From Pycnococcus provasolii (taxonomy: Eukaryota > Chlorophyta > Pseudoscourfieldiophyceae > Pseudoscourfieldiales): a DNA stretch of 64,000 nt. The notes under the pieces were generated by a model. The model was not told the DNA's origin, ran no database searches, and saw only the letters and a list, made by a program, of their open reading frames with translations. Of the stretch, positions 48,420 through 58,400 are shown piece after piece. Location of the stretch: the NCBI GenBank assembly GCA_049487715.1, contig CP150578.1:310001-374000 (forward strand). The letters are read 5' to 3'. The translations under genes were made by a program, and so were the position numbers. The stretch's first letter is position 1, and each line of letters opens with the position of its first letter.

Positions 48420-49814
48420 TCAGCTCGTGCCGCGCGTGCTCCACCACTCGTGGATGCTCGCAGCGCTCAAAGGGCTCGGGAGCCCTTTGGGGTCGTACCC
48501 GAGCACTCCCGTGAGCTTGGCGCGCATGTCGTCCGTCACCTCCAGAGTCTTGCCGTCAGGCAACTTCGCGTAGTACTCGCCTTCGGTCCTGAAGAGATCT
48601 GCAGCCGGCACTTCAGGAAGCGTCGCGCCCACGAGCGCAACCTGCTCGCGAACAAACACCAGGATGCGGTGAACAGCCTCGTGGCCGTCGAGCCCGTAGA
48701 GTGCGTGCTCGTTGTACGCGAAGTGCACGCCCTTCTTCTTTTTGATTTTGCGTGTCTGCAGAACGAGGCCCGGAAAGCTTGTTTCCAGCCACTTCCTCAG
48801 CTCCGCCTCATTCCTATGGTTCGACATGCTTAAGCCAATAGCGTTCATCAACAAACAAACCGGCTGCACTGCGTGGCGCGTCTTCATTACGGGCGTGTAG
48901 CACGTGCGCATCTCCGTGCTCTGTCCCTCTTGTGCGTCCGTGGGTTCGACGTTCGCGTCAGCATCGATGGGTTCCGCTTGCGAAGCTGGGGCGACTGTTG
49001 TCGAGCACGTTCGCGCCTTCTTGTGCACGGGCTGAGTGGGGCAGAGTGGGTCGCTTGGCCTCTTCCAGTTTTCGATTTCTGCCACGGCCGCCGCCAGCGC
49101 CGCCGCACGCGCGGCGACATCTTCTCCCCCAGAAGCAGGCAGGTATTTGTGGTCGGCTTCCGCCTTACTATCATCACTGAACGCAAACTTCACGTCATTG
49201 TAGCTGCGTTTGTTTTGAAGAAGCGTCTCAGTCTCTTCTTCGCGCTCGCACAGCTCGAGCTCCGCAAGGAACCTGGTTGCGTTTGGAGGTTCGCGCAGTA
49301 GAAGCGTGCTCTGTGAGGAGTGTGCAGATCGCAAACACCACCACCAGCCCGGCCTGTCATCACGGGCCGCCGTGATGGCTACATCGCTGGCCTCAGCACC
49401 ATCATCGTTCGGGGACCAAAGTTGATCACCGAGGATGTGACTGGGATGTGGAATGTGGACGAATGGTTCCGAAGAAGGATGGGCCTCCAGCTCATTGACA
49501 GTCTCCCCTAGCTCCTTGATGGTCTTGACGGCAGAGGCCATAGAAGACATCAGTTCTTTCATCTGGTCCTGGTCCTCATCGGTCTTAAGCTTGGGGAGCT
49601 TAAGCTTGGGGAGAGCCTCGTTATCTTCGTCGATATCGATATGTGGTCTGCGACGACGCTTGCTGGGGCTGGAAACGGCGACATCTTCCTCTTGCTTCTC
49701 CGCATCGCTGTCCGCCTTAACATGGGCGTGCGCTTCGTGTTCAGCTTTCACTCCGCACTTCACCGCTTCGGCCTTGTCTTCGTCGCACACAACGTTGTTG
49801 TTGTTGTCGCTCAT
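48420..49814 (-). CDS. nuclear-looking acidic/basic protein, unknown family
   Basis: 464 residues starting MSDNNNNVVCDEDKAEA. A bipartite basic stretch (SPSKRRRRPHIDID) suggests nuclear import. A heptad-like segment (MKELMSSMASAVKTIKELGE) follows. The C-terminal about 130 residues form a compact domain (MSNHRNEAELRKWLETSFPG, KKKKGVHFAYNEHALYG, LDGHEAVHRILVFVREQVAL and IHEWWSTRG). The family is not recognised. It diverges from 50554 across the inverted duplication, and the two may be co-expressed. Confidence 0.65.
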   Translation of the reverse strand: MSDNNNNVVCDEDKAEAVKCGVKAEHEAHAHVKADSDAEKQEEDVAVSSPSKRRRRPHIDIDEDNEALPKLKLPKLKTDEDQDQMKELMSSMASAVKTIKELGETVNELEAHPSSEPFVHIPHPSHILGDQLWSPNDDGAEASDVAITAARDDRPGWWWCLRSAHSSQSTLLLREPPNATRFLAELELCEREEETETLLQNKRSYNDVKFAFSDDSKAEADHKYLPASGGEDVAARAAALAAAVAEIENWKRPSDPLCPTQPVHKKARTCSTTVAPASQAEPIDADANVEPTDAQEGQSTEMRTCYTPVMKTRHAVQPVCLLMNAIGLSMSNHRNEAELRKWLETSFPGLVLQTRKIKKKKGVHFAYNEHALYGLDGHEAVHRILVFVREQVALVGATLPEVPAADLFRTEGEYYAKLPDGKTLEVTDDMRAKLTGVLGYDPKGLPSPLSAASIHEWWSTRGTS

Positions 49815-49835
49815 TGTAGTTAGCGCGCTAGTCCT

Positions 49836-49955
49836 TTATGGAGGGTATGCGGCTGGCTGTGAATGAAGAGCGTGGAAGGGGGGGGAGAAAGACGGGGGGG
49901 GAAGGCGTCCGCATAAAGGGGTTTTCTTGTATCGCTGTCCCCAAGGAGGCGCCAT
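49836..49955 (-). CDS. upstream ORF, MAPPWG-type (left)
   Basis: 39 codons starting MAPPWGQRYKKTPLCG inside the left inverted-repeat arm and ending 21 bp before the main ATG at 49814. The right arm carries a matching uORF. It may attenuate translation of the main gene; expression is not demonstrated. Confidence 0.35.
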   Translation of the reverse strand: MAPPWGQRYKKTPLCGRLPPPSFSPPFHALHSQPAAYPP

Positions 49956-50011
49956 AGCGATGATGGCAAAGTTTGCGATGATTGTGTTTGCTTGCGATGA
50001 TGGCGAGCGCG
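49937..50011. repeat. 75-bp inverted repeat, left arm
   Basis: Reverse complement of 50317-50391 with one mismatch in 75 bases. It lies 122 bp upstream of the minus-strand gene start. The spacer between the arms is 305 bp. Confidence 0.85.
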
Positions 50012-50316
50012 ACTTCCTCCCTGGCAGCCCCAGGGGGGTGGGGCCACACCGGGGGAACGATGCCTCGATGCCACCTGGAGCCGGAGGCTACGCTCTGAAC
50101 TGAGGTTTATTATTGCGGTAGGTTGCAATGCAATGCGAGGGTCACGGTCGGCGAAAGATCTTGATCAATCACTCGATCAATCACACCACACCGTGATTGC
50201 CCACTCCTTTCCCACCCCCTCACCCCTCCTACTTTTATGGTAAGAACTATTGATGCAGGCAAATCCTCCGACCACGGTGGCACGTCTTTCGGTCTTTCGT
50301 CTTTCCGGGCCCCGGC

Positions 50317-50391
50317 CGCGCTCGCCATCATCGCAAACAAACACAATCATCGCAAACTTTGCCATCATCGCTATGGCGCCTCCTTGGGGAC
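50317..50391. repeat. 75-bp inverted repeat, right arm
   Basis: Mirror of 49937-50011, placed 162 bp upstream of the plus-strand gene start, so each divergent gene has the same sequence reading outward before it. Confidence 0.85.
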
Positions 50392-50537
50392 GCCAGAGCT
50401 TTGCCGCGTGGGGACCTGGAGGTGGCGGCAGAGCATCGTCCCCCCCGTTCCCCTCACCCTTCCCCCTTCCCACCACGCCATTCCAAGCTCACAGCACAAC
50501 CGGCCTCGCCCAAAAAAGAAGCAAACGCGATCACTAG
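50373..50537 (+). CDS. upstream ORF, MAPPWG-type (right)
   Basis: 54 codons beginning MAPPWGRQSFAAWGPGG in the right arm and stopping 16 bp before ATG 50554. It shares its first six codons with the left uORF and then diverges. Confidence 0.35.
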   Translation: MAPPWGRQSFAAWGPGGGGRASSPPFPSPFPLPTTPFQAHSTTGLAQKRSKRDH

Positions 50538-50553
50538 ACTCGACGGAGACGCC

Positions 50554-51159
50554 ATGAACGGCAACAACAACAATAACAGCAACAACAGCAACAACAATAA
50601 CAACAACAACAACGTACCCGGGACGCCCCCGCCGGTGATCGCGAGTGTGGCTGGCGCGGGAGCTCCTGCGCAGGTGACACCCGAGACGCCCCCGCCGTTG
50701 CCGCGACGTGCCCGCCGTTTTTTTTGTCCGAAGCAGAACAAGGCCAAGGAGTCTACTTCGCCGGTCAAGAAACCAGCGACGCTGATCAAGCAGGAGACGG
50801 AGAAGATGACGGGTGTGGGGGTAGCCTCGCCGGTCGCGAGCTCGTCCATGATGCCCCCGCCATTGCCCGCGATTACCGCTGGCGTGGGGACTACTACCGC
50901 TACGCCAAACAGGCTTGGCGTCGTTGGTGGCGTGCGCCGTCGCAACGTCCCGCCGACGGGACCCTGCAAGTTGTGCGGGAAGCGCCTCCCACCAATTGGA
51001 CGCGCGCGCCGTAACGGGGCCTCTCATCACAATGACTGGGAGACGCGCGAATATCACAAGAAGTGCTGGAAGAGTCTCCGCTTCCCCAGCTACTATGGAG
51101 CTCAGCCGTCGCGGAAGCGCTATGGACTATGGAAGCGCCTCTCGTCGTATCTTATGTGA
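50554..51159 (+). CDS. small zinc-knuckle-like protein
   Basis: 201 residues from ATG 50554. It starts with an Asn/Ser run like its divergent partner. A Pro-rich middle (TPPPVIA, TPPPLPRRARRFF) precedes a C-terminal Cys/His module: CKLCGKRLPP ... YHKKCWKSLRFPSYYG. The CxxC plus HxxxC spacing suggests a single zinc site, perhaps for nucleic-acid or protein binding. The C-terminus is basic. The family is not identified. Confidence 0.6.
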   Translation: MNGNNNNNSNNSNNNNNNNNVPGTPPPVIASVAGAGAPAQVTPETPPPLPRRARRFFCPKQNKAKESTSPVKKPATLIKQETEKMTGVGVASPVASSSMMPPPLPAITAGVGTTTATPNRLGVVGGVRRRNVPPTGPCKLCGKRLPPIGRARRNGASHHNDWETREYHKKCWKSLRFPSYYGAQPSRKRYGLWKRLSSYLM

Positions 51160-52104
51160 GGTACATCTATCAGGGAGTGAGTGAGTTATGCAAGCTCAGG
51201 TCTACGGTGGCTGACACCTGACCTAATGGAGATCCTTCTCCTCAAGACGAACTTTGTGTGTGTGTGTTTATTTTTTTTGCTTTCGATATTTTTTCATAAG
51301 CGCTACCGGAAGACAAACGCGGGTTTCTAGTTGACACACCTTTTTTTGATACACAAAGTCACCAAGTAACCAGCAACCGTTCAAATTATTCAAGTTATTC
51401 AAGTCTTAAGTCGAAGTTGTCTTCGTTCCCCTGGAGGCCATCATCGTTCATCGCGCAACGACGGCATCGCCGCCTATGCTGTTTGCCACTTCCCACTTCC
51501 CATGGGAGAAGGGAGGGTGTACTGAATTCTGATTGACCACCTTTCTGGTCGTGAACAATCAACGCGGAAGACCACAAAATCTCAACGGCGTCAGATGTTA
51601 GGCGCATCCTAGACTATGATATCACCATCCCCTTAGTGTACCTTTAGGCTGTGGTCTCCCCAATTCCCATCAGCTTCTGGAAGGCGTTGAGATGAGCGGC
51701 ATTTCTATTTTTCTCGGCAGGGAAGGCCTCAGAGGTCAGGGAGAGGCCAAGGGGATACACCTCAGGTGTCAGGTCGGACCTCCTTGCATTGTTGCTTCGG
51801 CTGGCCGCTTGTTGCTCGCGACATTTGTGCAACCATGAGAAAAGTCAGAAAAGTTTGTATTTTAACCATCTCTTAAGGCCTCTCTCTTAAGGGAACCTTA
51901 AAAATTAAAAATAAAGACTTCACTTGCTCCCCCCCCCCCCCCCCCCAAAAAAAAAAAATAATCTCCTGATTTGCTGCTTTGAGTGCTTTGCTCATTTGCT
52001 TCCTTTGGTGCTCCCCCCCAGCCCCCTCCCTCGTTCCCCCCCAAACTCCGGCCTGCCTGCTTCAAAAGGCATTCCGCAGGTTGCATCGCGCGTACGTGTG
52101 AAAA
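51160..52104. other. AT-richer intergenic region with a long C/A homopolymer
   Basis: No gene. Composition is visibly more AT-rich than the neighbours. A run of about 19 C followed by 12 A lies at about 51928-51958. It leads into the compositionally odd gene at 52105. Confidence 0.45.
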
Positions 52105-53232
52105 ATGCCTCCACACGACGCCGGTGAACCCGCCACGAGCGCTGGCGCCGGCGCTAAAGCACCTACCACCGGAGCTGAATCTCCTTCAAAAATACGCATC
52201 CTAACCCAAGACGAAAAGAAAGAGCTTTACGACATCCTCGTTGAAAAAAACATTGCTGACCGTCGCAAAGGAAACGTGAAAAAAAGGAGAGATGCGTTGG
52301 TGGCCTTCCTCGAGGATAAAAAGAAGCCAGACTCTCATTACCCAAAAGACCCGGACAACTTCATCAGAGAGATCATCCGTGAGTTTAGTCAGACTGGAGA
52401 TTCTGCTGATGGCGCCGGCGGTGATGACCAACAGGAGGCTGGAGTTGGAGGCAAGCCTAGCGGTTCTTCCGCTAGAAAACGCCCCCGCTACCCGAAACCA
52501 AAAGGAGCAGAAGGAGCAGACTTGACGACGATGAGTAAGGTTCAGCCTGACGTTGACATGGACGGGCCTTTGAAAGCACTGTTGACGAAATTTCCTGGCA
52601 GTGTGGCGGCGTATGGTGGGCACGTTCTGGAGCGTTTTGACTCGTGTGGAGGTGATCAGCCCCTTGGGTCACGCGAAAGCGAAAGGCATAGGAACATCAA
52701 CATCTTCGTTGATTATAAGACTTCCTTAGAGTATCTCGGAGAAAAGGCAAACAAACTGGATGCTGTGAACGAGTTTTTCTCTAAATTCGCTGAAGTCGCT
52801 CAAGAAACCGTTATGGTTGATCGGAGGGACACTGAACCGATAGGTATGGAAGTTTGTTGGGCTGAAAAAGCTCATAATGAAACGGAGTATTTTGGCCGCT
52901 ATCACGTCACTTGTCCAACAAAGTCAACGTTCAGCTATGTCATTTGCTTCGGCGGCTGGTCTTCTTACCAGCGCGTGCTTGAGCAGTTCAATCTGACCAT
53001 CACCCAGATCGCCATGGTGTATGAGCAAGACAAGTTTGTCTTCAAGTGCCTCAAAGGATCTTCTGCGCACATCGAGTCTTCTCCGCACAAGCTGCATCTC
53101 ACCAGTTCTGCACTGGCAAGGCTCAAGGAAGGTGACCGTCAAGCCAAGCTTTTGACCGATATTGTTCGCAAGTACCAAAACCGCGGATGCGAACTCAACG
53201 CTGAGCATGCAAAACTACTACCTAAGACGTAA
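52105..53232 (+). CDS. nucleotidyltransferase-fold-like protein, possibly acquired
   Basis: 375 residues. A Lys/Glu-rich N-terminal domain (TQDEKKELYDILVEKNIADR) and a basic linker precede a domain with the pattern of a family found in algal and giant-virus genomes, as I recall it: KFPGSVAAYGGHVLERFD, HRNINIFVDY in the position of a DIDIFV strand, VLEQFNLTITQIAMVY, and LLTDIVRKYQNRGCEL. The first Asp of the expected DxD reads Asn and the second Asn, so catalysis is doubtful. Codon use is more A/T-rich than in adjacent genes. Family assignment is tentative. Confidence 0.55.
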   Translation: MPPHDAGEPATSAGAGAKAPTTGAESPSKIRILTQDEKKELYDILVEKNIADRRKGNVKKRRDALVAFLEDKKKPDSHYPKDPDNFIREIIREFSQTGDSADGAGGDDQQEAGVGGKPSGSSARKRPRYPKPKGAEGADLTTMSKVQPDVDMDGPLKALLTKFPGSVAAYGGHVLERFDSCGGDQPLGSRESERHRNINIFVDYKTSLEYLGEKANKLDAVNEFFSKFAEVAQETVMVDRRDTEPIGMEVCWAEKAHNETEYFGRYHVTCPTKSTFSYVICFGGWSSYQRVLEQFNLTITQIAMVYEQDKFVFKCLKGSSAHIESSPHKLHLTSSALARLKEGDRQAKLLTDIVRKYQNRGCELNAEHAKLLPKT

Positions 53233-53370
53233 GCACGCGTGCATACGTACAACATTCGTCCATTTTTTTGAGTCAAGAACGCAAACCACCGGGTATATAT
53301 GTAACTCTCATTCTTTTTATGTAAACAGGACAATCACTATTACCATTAGTTCGTGATGCTACACGTCTCG

Positions 53371-54708
53371 TCACACCTGGAACACCAAGGACAGCGAGAT
53401 GGCGAACGCCTGCACGGCGGAGAGCGGCCTCCGGAACAAAACCTCGAAGGCGTCGCTGCCGTGAGCCGCTTGTGCGTCGTCGCCGGGGTCCGCGGCGAGG
53501 CGGCCCACCTGCGCGATCGTTGGTCCACCGGGCGCGAGCACGTTCGCGGGAGTTCCGTTGGTGTTCTGGTTCTCGGTGTCGACGTCGTCGCCGCTCTCGA
53601 CGACGCGGCAATTCTTCACGCTCGGCTTGTACGGCCGGCCTCCAAGATCTGCACGCCACGCGCCGGCGGTTGCATCCCATGTCGGCTTGGCGCTCACGAG
53701 GGTGGCCTTACGGCCTTCTTCCACGGCGCACGCGAGCGCCACGGTCGCATTGAACGTCGGCGCGGCGCCGTTGCGCGCACGCGTGGCCATGGCTGTGCAC
53801 TGGCACGCGAGTCTTGCGAGCATTGGCGCATCCTCCGCAGCCATGATTCGGCTCTCGAGATGGCCATCGCGCAGCTTCTCGACAAGCGCGAACGCCAGTG
53901 TGGGCTCATCTGCCGCGGCGATCGCGAACGCGCCGTTGCCCGCGCGCCTTGCGACGAGAAGCGGGTATTCTCGTCGCTGCGATCCGTTGCCGGCGGGGCA
54001 GACAACGTTGAGCGTGATGTCCCTGTTTGTGCTCGCTCGTCCGAAAAGCGTGCTCGCCTTGACTGGGCGACGCAGCACGCACTGGCAGAGTCGCATTCGA
54101 TCGTCCGGCCACGCCGCGCACGCGAGTTGCGCGAGCGGGCTGAGCGCGTCTATGGGGTAGATGGGGTTGCCTTCGTGTGCGAACGCGGCGATGTCGAACG
54201 GCGTTCCTCCCGTCGCACCGCGGCTTGCAAGCCACGCGACGAGCGGAGCTTGTGGCGGCACGTCGAGTTCGTATGCAGGCCCGGAAGACGCGGCGGCTTG
54301 CTGTTGCCTTTGAGCAGCGTAGTACTCGAGCTGTCGCTGCTGCTGCTGCACTTCGTCGTCTGTAATCATTGCGTTGTTTTGTTTTTCGCGAGCGCCTGGC
54401 GTCTGCGCGTTGAAGAACGCGTGGCTTGCTCTCGCGACTCCGCCGCCGAGTGCAAAGTCGTCGAGTTGCTGGTGGCTTCCGTTCGAGAATGTGGACCCTG
54501 CTACGGACACGCTGTCGATGTCCGTGTCGTTGTCTGTGTTTTCGTCGCCGTTGTTTTCTGGCACGCTGAACGGCGCGTTAAGTTTCTCGCGCGCCGTTAG
54601 TACCGCGGCAGATATTTCGCAGTCGTCGTCGTCGTTGTCGAGCTCGAGCTCAGGCCGGCGCTCCAGGAGCGCGGCCGACGCCTCGATTGTTTGCGTCGAC
54701 ATATTCAC
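53371..54708 (-). CDS. Tubby-like protein (TULP)
   Basis: 445 residues. The acidic, Gln- and Asn-rich N-terminal half includes a Gln run. The C-terminal half is a divergent Tubby domain. Its end is diagnostic: GGRPYKPSVKNCRVVESGD, then AFEVLFRRPLSAVQAFAISL, matching SVKNFQL and PLCALQAFAIAL of Tubby proteins. Tubby domains bind PI(4,5)P2 and deliver cargo to membranes or cilia. There is no F-box of the plant TLP type in the N-terminus. It is 138 bp from the convergent 52105 gene. Confidence 0.82.
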   Translation of the reverse strand: MNMSTQTIEASAALLERRPELELDNDDDDCEISAAVLTAREKLNAPFSVPENNGDENTDNDTDIDSVSVAGSTFSNGSHQQLDDFALGGGVARASHAFFNAQTPGAREKQNNAMITDDEVQQQQRQLEYYAAQRQQQAAASSGPAYELDVPPQAPLVAWLASRGATGGTPFDIAAFAHEGNPIYPIDALSPLAQLACAAWPDDRMRLCQCVLRRPVKASTLFGRASTNRDITLNVVCPAGNGSQRREYPLLVARRAGNGAFAIAAADEPTLAFALVEKLRDGHLESRIMAAEDAPMLARLACQCTAMATRARNGAAPTFNATVALACAVEEGRKATLVSAKPTWDATAGAWRADLGGRPYKPSVKNCRVVESGDDVDTENQNTNGTPANVLAPGGPTIAQVGRLAADPGDDAQAAHGSDAFEVLFRRPLSAVQAFAISLSLVFQV

Positions 54709-55426
54709 TCACGACAACGTTATACCACGAAGACGTTATTGCAAGACCACTCACTCAGGCACTAATCACACAACACACAGCAGGCAGCAAATACACACAA
54801 CAGGCAGCAAATACACAACACACAGCAGGCAGCAGTAAGAAGTGCCGAACGAGGATGAGCAGGTGCGGATTCAACTCAACACGGGAATGGAGTGGAGTTC
54901 AAACAACCTGTTCAAGTTGTTGCTGTTGCTGTTGCTGTTGTTGTTGTTGCTGGCCGCGGCGACAGGCGGCGACAACACCGCAGCAGACAGCATACAGCAG
55001 ACGGCAGAAGGATGAAAAACAGGCTGATGTGCTGTGCGTCGCATCGTCGTCGTCACGGGGAGGAACGCTTGCTCCACCGTGCACGAACGTGGTCATTTAT
55101 ATGTAGGTTCATCGCTGGTACACGCGCACAGGCCAACGACATGGTCAGCTTCGTGGTGGTACACGCGCACAGTTTAACGACATGGTCAGCTTCGTGGTGT
55201 TGAACGCGCACAGTGCTACGACATGGTCAGCTTCGTGGTGGTACACGCGCACAGTTGAACGACATGGTCAGCTTCGTGGTGTTGAACGCGCACAGTGTTA
55301 CGGCGTCGTGGTCAAGAACGCCTCCTGGTAAACGGATTCATCTGTCAGGCATATTTATTTGAGGTTCCTTCGCGCCAACCTTTTGCCGCCGTCAACCTGC
55401 AAAGCATTGATTGAGAGCGTCGCATC
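54709..55426. repeat. divergent intergenic region full of tandem repeats
   Basis: Between TULP and kinesin: CAGGCAGCAAATACACAACA-type units (about 54770-54835); a GTTGCTGTTGCTGTTG run (about 54917-54952); and four 41-bp units starting CATGGTCAGCTTCGTGGTG at 55140, 55181, 55222 and 55263. Units 1 and 3 continue GTACACGCGCACAG while 2 and 4 continue TTGAACGCGCACAG, an 82-bp higher-order repeat. The array ends about 130 bp before the kinesin ATG. Confidence 0.8.
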
Positions 55427-58400
55427 GTGATGGCCGACGCGCCATGGAAGCCTTCAACGTCTCCTTCCCCTTCGATCTCTGCTGTTGTGGATGTCACAGA
55501 CTCCTCCTCTCACTCTGAAAACGGTACTGGCGACAAATCCGCGTCAGCCTCAGCCTCAGGTCCTGGTGGTGACGACGCGGTATACGTTTCGCTGACGGAG
55601 TCGCGCGTCCTGTTGGCGGAACAACTCAAATTAAAGCAGGAACTCGCGGAACTGCGGGAAGCACTCGCACTCGCGCACAGGTCAATTGCGAACACGAGGG
55701 AAGACAAAAATAACCTAGAAAGAAGGTATCAGGAGGAAGTCAGAAGCGTACAGCAGGCGCTGGACATCACGAAGAGACAGGTCGATGCGGAAAGCAGAGC
55801 GAGGCACGAACTGCAGAAACACGTCACGATGCTCGCCGAGCCGATGGACGGAGAGGACGGCGAAAGTGGATGGTCGCCCGACAGCAGCGCGAAAAGCGCA
55901 CAGCGAAGCACAAACTGGCTCTTTGGCGCGCTCTCGCCAGGAAACGCCGCCGCAACGCCTGGCGCGAGCCCGTCACACAACAGCAGAGAAGTCGCCCTGC
56001 AGCTGCGCGCGCAGCTCGCAAACGTGCAAAGCGAGCTTGAGCTCGAGCGCGCGGCGCGCGAAACCGCATGCGCGCGTGTCGACGAGCTGAACGAAGAAGT
56101 TAGAGTCAGCGAGGCGGGCGCGGAGGTGCTGCGCAAGAGCTTAAACGAAGCAGAGCGACGCATCGCCGAGTGGAAGCACGAACTTGTCAAAACCACCGAG
56201 GAGAAGGATGCAAAGCAGAGCGCAGCCGAGTACTGGAAGTCCATCTTGACGGCGAAAGAACATGCGCTGCACGAGCTCGAGCAGCGCCATGACACACTTG
56301 AGGCGGCGCAGTCCGACCTCAGCGAACGACATGCTGCGGAAAAGAGGCGCGTCGCGCAGCTCGAGGCTACGCTAGAAGCTGTGCACGCGAGATCGCCACA
56401 ACTTGGCGGCGTTTCAGAGGCTGAGCACTCCGCCGTGCAAAGACGACTCGCCGAGGCTGAAGCGGAGGTTGCGCGTTTCAACAAGGTCGCCGCCACTTCA
56501 GCAGTCGGCAATGAAAAGGATGCCAACGACAATGCGCACGCATCGCCCGCGCCGGCGATGGTCGAGGATCTGCGCCAGCAACTGCGCGAGGAGGTGGCAA
56601 GCCGCCGTGATGCAGAATCGCGGCTCCGCGGTGCTGAGACACGCTTGCTCGAGGAAACGTACGCACTCAAGGCTGCGGCGGACAAGAAGGACGTGCAGCT
56701 ATCTCATGCAAGAGAAGAGGTGCAGCGTCTGGCATCACAGCTCGACTCGTCCGCGAGCACCAGCTCCGCACGCGTGTCTGAATTGGAGGCTCGCATCGCG
56801 CACATGTCAAGCGAACTCGCCGAAGCCCAGGCGAACGAACGTGCGGCGGAGAGGCAGCTGACTTCCGTAAGCGCGAATGCCGACGCAAATGCGGAGCGAC
56901 TTCAGAAGATCGAGGGTGCCCTCGACGGGTACCGCGAGGAAATTAGCCGCGCGTCCGCCGTGGCGGCTGAGCGCACGGCACTCGAAGCACGTGCACGTGA
57001 TGCCGAACGTCGACTTGAGGAAGCGACACGCGAGCTGGCAACTCGATCAGCGGCAGCCTCTGAGGCAAGCACGTCGGAGGCAGCAGCTGCATCGGAGGCT
57101 GTGGCAAAGCTTCGGCGCGAGGTGGAGCAACTTGAATTTGAAAAGGAGCGCGCAGAATCGAGGTTGGCATCCCGCGACGCGGACTGGGAAACCGAACGAG
57201 TGCGTCTTGAGTCGCGTGCATCAAACCTCACATCAGAGCTCGACGAAGCGTTTCGCCAACTTCGCGAGACAGCTGCCAAGCTTGGTTCTGCTGAGCTTGT
57301 CGCAAGTCAGCTGACGAGTCAGAAGGAATACGCAGAACGCGAACTTTCGCTCGCGATGGAGAAGGATGTGGAACACGAAAAGAAAATCAAATCGCTCGAA
57401 GAGAATCTTCGGGGCGCTCAGCAAGATTTGAGCGAGGCGGAGACTGCGAGGGAAGCCGCGAAGAAGAACTACTCGGCTTCCGAGGGTGAACATGCGGGTC
57501 AGCTTGCGACGAAGGTTGCAGAGCTGAGCGAGGCAAACGCCTCGTTGCAGCAGGCGAAGGCGGAGTTGGCGGAGCAAACACGCCGTCTCGAGGAGATGCG
57601 CGGTGCCGCGGCAAAATCAAATGACGAGGTTGCACAGCTGCGTGATCAACTTGCAAAGGCTGTCGACGACGCGAGGAGACCTCCCGTCACCACGACTGGT
57701 GCGCAGACTGAGGTGGACGAAAACGTGGCCAAGCTTGGCCGACTGGAGACTGCACTCAGCAATGCCAAAATGCAGCTTGATGAGCACCGCGAGCGCGCGG
57801 GTGCGATGACAAAGGTGGCAGAGGCTCTGCAATCTCGAGAACATGCTCACGAACAAGTTCGCCGAATGATGCATTTTACCATTCAAGAGCTGAAAGGATG
57901 TGTGCGCGTATTTGTTCGCGTTCGCCCGCAGCTGCAGGTGGGCGAAGGAAACAAGCCCAAGGATGGTCTTCTTGCGTCGAATGAAATGACGACAGGTTGC
58001 ATCGTTCACGAGGACAGCCTGCGTGCGGACATGCTCGGTCGTGGTGTGGAGCCGGTGGGTCTGCTGATGGGCGCAGGACGATACGACTTCAAATTTGACA
58101 AGGTGCTTTCTCCTCGCTCATCTCAATTGGATGTTTATGACGAGGTTTCAATGCTCGTCACATCGGCGGTGTATGGGCGCAAGGTTTGCGTGCTTGCGTA
58201 TGGTCAAACAGGCAGCGGAAAGACGCACACCATGCTCGGTGGAAGCGACAGCGAAAGCAGTGAATACGAACTCGAAGACGATGCGGCTGAGGATGGTCCC
58301 GTGGACCTGCTCGAGACTTTTGCGCCAACAACATCCGAGGTGACGGATGAAAATGGCGGCGTGGGACTAACTTTGCCCGTAAGTGCCGGCCTGTTTCCAC

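Noticed and set aside
53353-54600. 415-codon plus-strand frame
   Set aside because: Antisense to the Tubby-like gene; Arg/Val-rich shadow with no domain.
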